From the NCBI RefSeq assembly GCF_945859705.1, contig NC_079134.1, positions 122,946,620 to 123,010,619 of the forward strand: 64,000 nt of DNA, in the 5' to 3' direction. Shown here piece after piece: positions 59,501 to 64,000 of this stretch. Every line of letters starts with the position of its first letter. The first letter of the stretch is position 1. This DNA is from Episyrphus balteatus (taxonomy: Eukaryota > Arthropoda > Insecta > Diptera > Syrphidae). A model generated the notes under the pieces. The model ran no database searches. It was not told the DNA's origin and saw only the letters and a list, made by a program, of their open reading frames with translations. A program made the position numbers and the translations under genes.

Positions 59501-62500
59501 TTTGCTTTCACCTATCACATAATTTTAAATGCAGTTTTATTGGTTTTTAATTCTTTTCAAATATTGCATTCAAAAATTTGTGTATAAATCAAAAATTTTA
59601 ATTTTTTTAAATTTTTTTTGAAACTTTTGCCGTTTTGAAATACAAATATGCAATGTTGATTTGTATTTAGCATTTAAAAAAACCTATTTAATTTTATACA
59701 TTTGATGGAATAAGAACCTCAGCAATAGCTTGGGTAGCCAACAATACGCGAATAGGTTCGTAATTTATATCTCTTGTGTTACTGCTGATTCATGTGCAAA
59801 AGATATTTTATGTGAAAATAAGGAAGCTGAGTTTGATCCGTATCCGGACTTAAGCAAAAAAAGTTAGTGATCGTAGTGAATATTGGCTCTTTGGAACGTT
59901 CGGACATCCAGAATATCCGAAAAATGCTTCATGTCTATCACGACGTTAATAATTTGGTTGACGTTAATAGTTTGGTTGATCTAGAGACCGCCACAAGCTA
60001 TTGTGAATATTGAGATGTGGAAATTGAGTGCTTGAGATGATGACATTATGACCGACTGTTATAATAGGCTTGAGTCTATTGCCAGAGTGTAGGCAACGGT
60101 TTTCGACCGTTTTACCAAAGATGTCCTCCTTTTCGATATTGACGTTAAAATTGTGAAGAATAATAATAAAACATTGTACTTGAGTCATTTATCGTTATAT
60201 CTTCTCGAGAAGTTCGTATAATGTTTCCTTGTTTATATCTTTCTCCAATGTTGGAGCATGGACATATGTAAATGTTGCCCCAATGCAAGATGTCACTCGC
60301 TTATTGTTTTAAAAGCATATGATTTCTTGTCTAAGTCTTCCACTTACACAACATCCCACCTAATCAACCGTTGTTTCTGTCGATTCTGACACTTTAAGTA
60401 ATAGATGTCACAGTTTCTCATCTTGCACATGCCATTTCCATACCAAGACATTTTCTGGATAACTGTTATATACGCTTGGGATTATAACTTTGGGTGATAT
60501 GCATACAATATAGGAAATGCTTCTGCTCGAAAAATTATAAAGTATGATTTTTTTCTATCCCCGCAACGCTCCAGGTTTTTAGTTATTTCCTCATCCATTT
60601 TCTTCTTAAAATTTCTTTATTGAATTAATTAGAGCTGAATTTATTTGCAGGACTAACTAATACTGAAAACTGGACTCTATTAGTTTAAAATAGATTAGCA
60701 TAAAACAAAATTCTATCTCTTCAGTTTAATCAATAGAAGAAAATATTACGCATACGCCACAGTGACCAATTAAATTCAAACATAACAATGTATGAATTGG
60801 TTCTGGACAGATAATGAAACTAGATGATCTTTTAGTAGCATTTATATAAATTGTATCATTGGTTATTTAAAGAGTGATATACGAACATCTCGATGCACAA
60901 AACCAATAAACTATTATTTTTATATTTTTCCAGGCTCGCGAGGAACAAGCTCATCTTGAAATGAAACATCGCAAAGAAGAAGATGACCTTTACCGTAAAT
61001 TTGCTCGAAAACGTGAAGAGGAAGACCGTAAAATCCAAAGTGAATTCCAAGATGAATGGGAACGTGAATTGCAGCGTCTAACTCATAAATTCGAAAAAGA
61101 ATTAGCCACTTCGAGACGAAATCGTGACGAACAAAGTGTCTTGACTCTGCGTCACCAACAACAGAAAGACGATCTGGAAAAGAATATGACACTTCGTCGT
61201 AGTAAAAAGAAAGAAAGTATCACTCGGAAAATGCTTGAACATGAACGTTACGAAACTGCGGCGCTTGTCGACCGGCAATCTAGTGAAATGTTAGAACTAA
61301 TCAGTGCCCGTCGGAGTGAATACATGCAAAATGAGAGCATCTTTTTGGATGATGATTTCAATGAGGGTGCCATTGCGATAGAGTATCCTAATATAGCTCC
61401 GATTCCGGCACCGCCAGCGGTCAGTAAATTTCAAATCTATACCGATCCGATTGAGTTTGAGGATGTCGATCGTATTGCTATATCGGTAAGTAGTTTATTT
61501 GTATATTCTAAGGAATCCATGTTAAATGAATTTGATTTTAAAGGTGGCCCAAGAAGATCAAAAGACTTTCACAGACCTGGTGCGTCAATTGGTTGGTCGT
61601 TGTACCACTGATATTGAAAAGGCTCGTACAATCTTCCGATGGATTACAGTTAAAAATCTGAACGCGATGCACTTTGATGACGACTTGAGGGGTGACACTC
61701 CAATGGGCTTACTACGGGGCATTAAATATGGGACTGAGAGTTATCACGTTCTTTTCAAACGACTTTGCAGTTATGCCGGTCTGCACTGTGTGGTAATTAA
61801 AGGTTACTCTAAGAGCGCTGGCTACCAGCCTGGTGTCAAATTCCAGGACTCACGGTTCAGAAACTCTTGGAATGCTGTATACGTTGCTGGAGCATGGCGA
61901 TTTGTACAATGTAACTGGGGAGCTAGGCATCTTGTGAATGCTAAGGAAGCTCCAAAAACAGGACGAGGAAAGAATGATAGCCTGCGGTAAATTTGGTTTC
62001 CTAAACTAGTCATTACTATCTTATGTATTGTATTGTTTCACAGATATGAATATGACGACCATTATTTCCTCACGGATCCTCGTGAGTTCATCTACGAGTT
62101 CTATCCTCTTCAAGAAGATTGGCAGCTCCTTAAGCGACCAATAACTCTAAGGGAATTCGAAAATCTACCATTTGTTCGATCACTCTTCTTCCGATACGGA
62201 CTACACTTTGCCGATGAAGGTTATGGAGCAGTGGTATTCACTGATGATACAGGTGAGAAAGAAAACCACAAAATACTTAAGTTTCCTTTGTGTAAGAAAA
62301 AAAAAATACAACATTTCTTTAACAGGTGCTGCAACAGTCCGAATAGCAATGCCAGCCGATATGCAAAGTTGCCTGATTTTCCATTATAATCTGAAATTCT
62401 ATGACAGCGAAGAGGATTCCTATGATGGTGTGTCATTGAAACGTTTTGTAATGCAGTCAGTGATTGGAAATATTGTTGCATTCCGAGTTCATGCGCCATG

Positions 62501-62792
62501 CTCGGGTGCATTTCTTTTGGATATATTTGCCAATGCTGTAACACCGCAGGAGTATCTAACCGGTGAACCAATGAAGTTTAAATCAGTTTGCAAATTTAAA
62601 GTGAGTTGTTTTTATTTTTTCAATGAAAAAAATGATATTGTTTGCACATTTTTTATTATTTTTGTTTTATTTTTTAAGATTTGCTGTGAGGAGTTACAGA
62701 CCGTAATGGTTCCATTGCCAGATTGTGCCAGCGGTGAATGGGGTCCAACTAAAGCAACAAGACTTTTTGGATTGATTCCAATTACACATCAA
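35395..62792 (+). CDS. Hil: Hillarin, LIM and transglutaminase-like cytoskeletal protein (8 coding exons in window, 3' partial)
   Basis: Joined exons: 35395-35583, 45484-45628, 45878-46068, 60934-61485, 61544-61986, 62044-62252, 62326-62600 and 62679-62792. These total 2118 nt or 706 codons, with consistent phases and GT/AG at each junction; an open donor at 62793 shows that more exons lie downstream. Domains: LIM finger (residues 11-69), polar linker, charged coiled coil (about 176-310), then a transglutaminase-like KY/hillarin domain (about 360-490) and C-terminal beta-rich segments. Hillarins are cytoplasmic, cytoskeleton-linked proteins; the vertebrate relative KY acts at muscle Z-discs, and fly Hil has been linked to septin-related functions. 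The usual Cys-His-Asp positions of the domain read Thr/Glu, Asn and Gln, so catalysis is unlikely. The start is set by an ATG in good fly context (CCAAAC-ATG) just before the LIM domain. Family assignment is by recognition; I am fairly sure of it. Confidence 0.93.
36816..37204. mobile_element. Short relative of the 18.6-kb element (389 bp)
   Basis: GGGTGTCCCACAGTCACCGC at the left end is inverted as GGTGACTGTGGGACACCC at the right end. The interior shares AAGAATTTATTACAGTTTTA, TTTCTGCGGACA and TTTTGCATCAAA with 19184-19320 of the longer copy. It looks like an internally deleted member, with CAGGGTGTCCC ends and a following TA. It lies in the intron after coding exon 1. Confidence 0.85.
38752..39052. 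repeat. Internal inverted repeat within the middle element
   Basis: The arm from 38752 to about 38882 returns inverted at about 38929-39052. Landmarks are CCAGACCTATCTTTCTATAT against ATATAGAAAGATAGGTCTGG, and CGGTCACCCTCCAGTTTTGA against TCAAAACTGGAGGGTGACAG. The 99-aa frame across it is a by-product. Confidence 0.85.
39421..40589. mobile_element. Inner element of the nest: hAT-like, 8-bp duplication TGGAAGAG
   Basis: CAGAGCCGGTTTTAG at the left end and CTTAAACCGGCACTG at the right end are inverted termini. They are flanked by an exact 8-bp duplication TGGAAGAG (39413-39420 and 40590-40597). Subterminal GCCCAGGGGCGC stretches occur near both ends, inverted. CAGAG...CTG ends with 8-bp duplications are the hAT signature. 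It is 1169 bp and carries no transposase frame. Confidence 0.9.
39840..39970. repeat. Minisatellite AAAATCC(C/A)GAAAACCC
   Basis: A degenerate tandem of about 17-18 bp, AAAATCC(A/C)GAAAACCC and variants, runs for roughly seven copies inside the inner nested element. The repetitive Gly/Phe-rich minus frame over it is not a gene. Confidence 0.75.
41190..41540. repeat. Diverged interspersed repeat
   Basis: The sequence around GGCAAGTACCTACAGTTAAT and AAAAGTTGGATCTTATTGC resembles segments near 32520-32600 and 38570-38600. It is much decayed and its boundaries are uncertain. Confidence 0.4.
41541..43239. other. AT-rich intronic stretch
   Basis: No gene or bounded element is visible. A moderately less AT-rich part near 42240-42660 could hold regulatory sites, but none can be named. 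Confidence 0.35.
43240..44070. repeat. Second copy of the nested element's interior family
   Basis: CGACACAACTGATTTCAATG, GAAAATTTTTATACATAT, GGGTGCCAATAATTGAATCC and GGGGTGCCAACCATTGTACC parallel phrases at 38160-38300 and 38620-39180. It is a diverged copy of the same family without clear termini. Confidence 0.5.
44071..45213. other. AT-rich intronic stretch before coding exon 2
   Basis: It contains an (AAT)n run near 44975 and ACGTAACG-like words near 44460. Overlapping 65-aa and 91-aa frames on opposite strands (44100-44412) look fortuitous. No gene is supported. Confidence 0.35.
45214..45350. mobile_element. Short inverted-repeat element (137 bp)
   Basis: TTAAGGGCCAATTTTTCAAT at the left end is inverted at the right end (ATTGAAAAATCAGGGCTAAA). 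The following AGTCAGATAAACCTCAGATA matches the inverse of ATCTGATAGTCTAACTGAC. It sits 134 bp before coding exon 2 and has no coding content. Confidence 0.75.
45484..45628 (+). CDS. Hil: Hillarin coding exon 2: end of LIM domain and linker
   Basis: Acceptor TTTTTTTGCAG ends at 45483. The exon opens VYCSSHVPKSGPGH, giving zinc ligands Cys66 and His69 that complete the LIM finger of exon 1. The remainder is a polar linker (ALNVPRTNKFVNEQIRGS). The donor is G|GTAAGTT at 45629, leaving phase 1. Length is 145 nt. Confidence 0.93.
45878..46068 (+). CDS. Hil: Hillarin coding exon 3: Ser-rich linker and helix
   Basis: The acceptor TTTTACAG ends at 45877. The split Gly codon is completed (G|GT) and the exon reads VSSRQSTPNGYGSREVSS, then an SLHIA-type helical stretch (ALHIAHALKQTEIQKAYNK) and REKPIDFYL. 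The donor TTG|GTAAGTT follows at 46069, phase 0. The Ser/Thr-rich part is a likely disordered and phosphorylatable linker. Length is 191 nt. Confidence 0.92.
46069..47090. other. Start of the 14.9-kb intron 3
   Basis: Follows the donor at 46069. The segment near 46140-46260 has a locally coding-like base composition, but the 78-aa minus frame (46004-46240) overlaps exon 3 in antisense and is not credible. No gene or element with clear ends is seen. Confidence 0.35.
47091..47622. mobile_element. Inverted-repeat element with TTAGGGCGGAATT ends (532 bp)
   Basis: TTAGGGCGGAATTCATAGTC with ACTCAAGTTGAGAAATAT at the left end is inverted at the right end (TCAACTTACTGGAGTTGAG, then TTTTTAATTCCGCTCTTAA). 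Variants of ACTCAAGTTGAG occur several times inside. It has the same TTA(A)GGGC-type ends as the short elements at 12244, 45214 and 58112, but different interiors. Confidence 0.75.
47788..48012. repeat. Minisatellite CAAAATTCTGTATGT (~15 bp, about 13 copies)
   Basis: Tandem and degenerate copies of (T)CAAAAT(T/A)CTGTA(T/A) run across the segment at a spacing of mostly 15 bp. The 149-aa open frame over it exists because the period is a multiple of three. It has no start context or domain, so I treat it as a repeat artefact. Confidence 0.85.
48013..49225. other. AT-rich intronic stretch
   Basis: No gene is supported. The overlap of short palindromic AT runs and simple sequence is typical of the surrounding intron. 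Confidence 0.4.
49226..50843. mobile_element. Near-perfect palindrome made of two inverted Tc1-like fragments (775-bp arms, 68-bp loop)
   Basis: The arms 49226-50000 and 50069-50843 are equal in length and reverse complements with very few differences. I saw one (AATATTTTACTA against AATATATTACTA in the same sense). The ends read CACTCCTCGCCACTTGAATA, flanked by TA on both sides, as for Tc1/mariner elements. Left-arm translation gives broken transposase blocks: MGRAKLLAEEEIAKI-like, SAITAADRRAIQRLA and a KNLRRLQLKKKPWVNT / KEQRLSFG block typical of the Tc1 DNA-binding region. In-frame stops (after IQRLA and in VHP*) make it inactive. It lies inside intron 3. Confidence 0.95.
50844..51141. other. 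Spacer between two palindromic elements
   Basis: AT-rich sequence that ends in the 8-bp TTATAGAG duplicated at 52150-52157. Nothing else is visible. Confidence 0.4.
51142..52149. mobile_element. Inverted-repeat element with 8-bp duplication TTATAGAG (1008 bp)
   Basis: TTATAGAG flanks the element on both sides (51134-51141, 52150-52157). The arms match over about 130 bp: CTTTTCTTTCAGATCACTGC, CATGGTTTATGCCTTGTGGT and TTCGACAATGGAAAAATAAA on the left are inverted at 52017-52145. Its ends read TAGAGT...ACTCTA. A second, shorter inverted relative of the GGAGCCTTCCCGATTTCG segment lies near 51870-51910. No transposase frame; the duplication length suggests a hAT-type mechanism. Confidence 0.85.
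52158..54621. other. AT-rich intronic stretch
   Basis: It includes an (AAC)n run near 52969-52987. Minus-strand and plus-strand open frames of 97-107 aa (52811-53134, 54387-54680) are Leu/Phe/Tyr-rich and lack start context or domains. No gene is supported. Confidence 0.4.
54622..55360. mobile_element. Compound fold-back: nested palindromes with GGTAATATATTCCGAAC ends
   Basis: The outer arms (CACAGTACACATA, then AAGGTAATATATTCCGAAC at 54639) are inverted at the right side (GTTCGGAATATATTACCTT, TATGTGTACTGTG). Inside lie a 19-bp-arm hairpin (TTGGTCGCCAAATTGTCA, 54665-54712) and two palindromic ~172-bp units (54723-54895 and 54909-55079). The second unit is the reverse complement of the first. 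Each unit begins and ends GGCCACACCGGAGGGTATGC and carries GGTAGCGGTACGGGTAG. The frames on both strands are artefacts of the symmetry. Confidence 0.9.
55361..56791. other. Intronic stretch with repeat remnants
   Basis: A possible short-TIR element runs from CGCGAGACAAA (55488) to TTTGTCTCGC (about 55748). It includes a CpG-rich CGACGCGTCGGGAGCAGCCG segment near 55567. At 56067-56220 lies a partial relative of the 33.1-kb fold-back, with the GGGGCGCCATCTAGCGTC motif at 56083-56100. No gene is supported. Confidence 0.45.
56792..56948. mobile_element. MITE-like element with TAGCTGCGTTCCT ends (157 bp)
   Basis: TAGCTGCGTTCCT at 56792 is matched by AGGAACGCAGCTA ending at 56948 (13-bp inverted repeats). 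A trinucleotide AAT abuts both sides and may be a target duplication. The interior has paired TACT and AGTA-rich segments and no coding frame. Confidence 0.8.
56949..58111. other. Intronic stretch with alternating CG tracts
   Basis: Two purine-pyrimidine alternating tracts, TGCGCGCGCGCAC (about 57658-57670) and GACGCGCGCGTAT (57688-57700), stand 18 bp apart in otherwise AT-rich DNA. Overlapping minus-strand frames (57421-57830) cross this region in three registers and are not credible as genes. Confidence 0.4.
58112..58213. mobile_element. Palindromic mini-element (~102 bp), copy 2
   Basis: TTAGGGCCGGTTTGTTGACA and AATCGATTATCTTTTAATCA are inverted as TGATTAAAAGATAATCGACT and GTGAACAAATCGGCACTTAA. 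It is almost identical in layout to the copy at 12244-12348. The centre differs between the copies: the GGATTTTTGTATGGAATAATCC core is in opposite orientation, as expected if the palindrome core can invert. Confidence 0.85.
58982..59164 (-). pseudogene. Unidentified acidic coding remnant, possibly from a transposon
   Basis: On the minus strand an open frame bounded by stops reads NPIIERVINQPRHPNQRYLE, then AKELLDEDLISTNDEENIPF and FDPGSAHYRT before TAA (58982-58984). Its amino-acid balance is far more protein-like than the AT-rich frames around it. No start codon fits, and no upstream exon is evident. It may be the C-terminus of a degraded retroelement polyprotein or of a host gene. I do not recognise the family. 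Confidence 0.4.
59200..59950. other. AT-rich intronic stretch
   Basis: A short perfect palindrome (CCCATACAAATTTGTATGGG, 59313-59332) is present. Otherwise I see no gene or bounded element. Confidence 0.35.
59964..60190 (-). mobile_element. LINE endonuclease fragment (RTE-like), decayed
   Basis: The minus-strand frame contains NVNIEKEDIFGKTVENRCLH and SSTQFPHLNIHNSLWRS. These resemble two neighbouring motifs of the apurinic-like endonuclease of RTE-type or related LINE ORF2 proteins: the G-x-E-D-x-F-G-x-x-x-G-x-x-x-L-H block and the T-x-F-P-H-x-x-x-H-x-x-T-W-R-S-P-D block. The SPD step is damaged (SLDQPNY) and the usual reverse transcriptase is absent nearby. It is a dead 5' ORF2 fragment. 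Confidence 0.65.
60191..60933. other. Distal end of intron 3
   Basis: The stretch at 60190-60540 is less AT-rich and may continue the decayed LINE on the minus strand, but no frame can be followed. It ends in the polypyrimidine tract and CAG at 60931-60933. Confidence 0.35.
60934..61485 (+). CDS. Hil: Hillarin coding exon 4: charged coiled coil
   Basis: Acceptor TATTTTTCCAG ends at 60933; the exon has 184 codons in phase 0 and ends ATATCG|GTAAGT. The first ~130 residues (AREEQAHLEMKHRKEEDDLY onward) are dominated by Glu, Lys, Arg, Asp and Gln with heptad-like hydrophobics, which indicates a long coiled coil for dimerisation or filament binding. An acidic stretch (FLDDDFNEG) and a Pro-rich IAPIPAPPAV linker lead into the catalytic-like domain. 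An in-frame ATG at 60961 is internal and need not be a start. Confidence 0.95.
61544..61986 (+). CDS. Hil: Hillarin coding exon 5: transglutaminase-like core
   Basis: A 58-nt intron with acceptor TTTTAAAG precedes it; the exon ends CTGCG|GTAAAT in phase 2. It holds the transglutaminase-like fold: KARTIFRWIT helix, GTESYHVLFKRLCSYAGL where the nucleophile helix should be, VVIKGYSKSAGY strand, NSWNAVYVAGAWRFVQCNWG strands. Compared with the usual C...H-W-N...D-x-T-W-G pattern, the Cys, His and Asp positions (around residues 423, 466 and 481) are not Cys, His or Asp. Fold retention with lost catalysis fits hillarin-type proteins. Confidence 0.94.
62044..62252 (+). CDS. Hil: Hillarin coding exon 6: post-core region
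   Basis: The acceptor TTTCACAG ends at 62043 after a 57-nt intron, and the split Arg codon is completed. The exon reads YEYDDHYFLTDPREFIYEFY and LQEDWQLLKRPITLREFENL, a block typical of the KY/hillarin family directly after the transglutaminase-like core. The donor ACAG|GTGAGA leaves phase 1. Confidence 0.93.
62326..62600 (+). CDS. Hil: Hillarin coding exon 7: C-terminal beta-rich segment
   Basis: The acceptor TTTAACAG ends at 62325 after a 73-nt intron. The exon reads GAATVRIAMPADMQSCLIFH, then FVMQSVIGNIVAFRVHAPCS and a GAFLLDIFANAV segment, consistent with the immunoglobulin-like repeats that follow the core in this family. It ends AAATTTAAA|GTGAGT in phase 0. Confidence 0.92.
62679..62792 (+). 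CDS. Hil: Hillarin coding exon 8 (last in window)
   Basis: The acceptor TTTTTTAAG ends at 62678. The 38 codons read ICCEELQTVMVPLPDCASGE and WGPTKATRLFGLIPITHQ, then the donor CAA|GTAAGT at 62793. The frame continues into an intron, so the C-terminus of the protein lies beyond the right edge of the window. Confidence 0.92.
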
Positions 62793-63126
62793 GTAAGTTG
62801 TTACGAGTATTCAGATGCAAAACAAATTTAAGTCAGACAATAATCGACTCTACTCTATATTGAATATGGTTTTAAAAAGAATGGATTTTATGAATGAAGG
62901 GTGCTTCAACATTTTTTTTTATCTAATCTATCTAATTTTATTTGATGTAACTCGAACTACTTCGATAGAGAACTTAACAGTTTTTAACTCGACGTGAATC
63001 TCGACCTCAATCAGAAAGTCCAAGAAAACACCCAGGTTCACAACTTGCTGACTCGAACAACAAGCTGATAAAGGTCGTTTAGTGTTTTTCTCTATAAGTC
63101 GTGCGTCGCAGTTTGACCTAAATACA
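62793..63126. other. Start of the intron after hillarin coding exon 8
   Basis: The donor GTAAGTT at 62793 opens an intron that continues past the window. Nothing else is supported in this stretch. Confidence 0.5.
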
Positions 63127-63425
63127 TATGCCAATATGCCGACATGGCAACATCATGACTGGCAACAGGGCGACATAGCAACATGGCTACATAGCAACAT
63201 GGTGACATAGCAACATGGCGACATAGCAACATGGCGACATAGCAACATGGCGACATAGTGACATGGCGAAATAGCGACATTGCGATATGACAACTTGTCG
63301 CACATATCGCATATGTGGCACATGTTGCATTTATCGCAATGATCACACTTGTCGCAAATGTCGCACTTTTCGCACATGTTGCATTTATCGTACATACATG
63401 TCGCACTTGTCGCACATGTCGCTTA
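63127..63425. repeat. Minisatellite GACATAGCAACATGGC and related TCGCACATGTTGCAT array
   Basis: The first half is a tandem of (C)GACATAGCAACATGGC at a 16-18-bp spacing (63127-63290). The second half is made of TCGCA(C/A)(A/T)TGT and GTTGCATTTATCGCA words, which read like the same vocabulary on the other strand. The Cys/His-rich minus-strand frames (80 and 107 aa) over this DNA are repeat artefacts. Confidence 0.85.
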
Positions 63426-64000
63426 TGAGTAATTCCATGTGAAAAGAATATACGAAAAATACTTATGTCATAAAATCTTTTTGTGTTATTTTTTACCGGT
63501 TCCTAAGCTCAAAATATGAACTTCTGTATATAAATAATCCCCCAAAAAAATTAGCAAGTGAGTAGAATGAATTAATTCCCTAAGTCACTCAATTTTTGAG
63601 AGTAAAAAAAAAACATGATCTTAAATTACTTTTTTGCATATTTCTTGCGACTTTATACATAATTGAATGAATGTTTTTTTGCATTTGTAGGGTGATATTT
63701 AGACCTTTCCAAACCCGTTATTAAAAATGAAATTAGTCCATTTTAAGCTGATCTATTACAAAAAAGGTGAAAAACACATTTTATTTTTTTTCTAAAAAAC
63801 CCATTTTTTTAATTTTTTTTTTCAAAACTGTTTTTGAAGTAAAATTTTATGATATTTTCAATGAAAATAGTTTCGTGATAATTTTTTCACTTTTAAGCTG
63901 TTTTTTTGCAATTTTTTATTTTGATGATTCAAATTTTTACATAAAACGATAATGAGGCTCGGCACGAGTACGATAACTTAGGCCACAAGAATGATAACGG
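63426..64000. other. Intronic stretch to the window edge
   Basis: T- and A-rich intronic sequence; no exon of hillarin or other gene is visible up to 64000. GTACGATAACTTAGGCC near 63970 recalls GTACGATAACTTAAGCAC at 27886, in the long palindrome, so a related repeat may begin there. Confidence 0.4.

Noticed and set aside
63092..63415. Cys/His-rich minus-strand frames resembling zinc-finger spacing
   Set aside because: The Cys and His residues come from the minisatellite words (TGCGACA, ATGCAAC) and do not form real finger spacing.

Overview
The window looks like nuclear DNA from a true fly (Diptera, probably Brachycera, with a repeat-rich genome larger than that of Drosophila melanogaster). 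The reasons are AT-rich introns crowded with transposon remnants, fly-type splice sites, a CCAAAC-ATG start context, and a gene whose translation I recognise as the Drosophila protein hillarin (Hil). Identification is by eye from the translation; no search was run. I saw no bacterial operon structure, CRISPR array, or convincing tRNA or rRNA.

Layout: (1) 1-1.1 kb holds the last coding exon and poly(A) signals of an unidentified + strand gene. (2) About 1.8-11.36 kb is a tandem satellite of about 31 copies of a ~303-bp unit, with higher-order structure. (3) 11.4-14.8 kb holds a decayed non-LTR retrotransposon, a small palindromic element, a cluster of GGTGTTTTTTT motifs and a 1001-bp element with 13-bp terminal inverted repeats (TIRs). 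(4) 14.9-15.65 kb is a plausible promoter and non-coding first exon of hillarin. (5) 15.65-35.0 kb would be its first intron (19.35 kb). (6) 35.0-62.8 kb holds eight hillarin coding exons: the LIM exon at 35.4 kb, two exons at 45.5-46.1 kb and five clustered at 60.9-62.8 kb, separated by 9.9-kb and 14.9-kb introns. The gene runs off the right edge; 706 codons are present and all seven internal exon junctions keep frame.

The protein reads as an N-terminal LIM zinc finger, a linker, a charged coiled coil and a transglutaminase-like (KY/hillarin) domain. All three expected catalytic positions of that domain appear substituted, so it is probably a pseudoenzyme with a scaffold role at the cytoskeleton.

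The most unusual content is structural. The introns carry very long, almost perfect inverted repeats: 27.34-29.08 kb with ~780-bp arms, and 49.23-50.84 kb with 775-bp arms derived from a Tc1-like transposase. They also carry a three-level nest of elements (37.47-41.02 kb) whose insertion order can be read from target-site duplications (TSDs), a palindrome built of palindromes (54.6-55.4 kb), and many short fold-back elements. Since these lie inside transcribed introns, the pre-mRNA could form long double-stranded hairpins.
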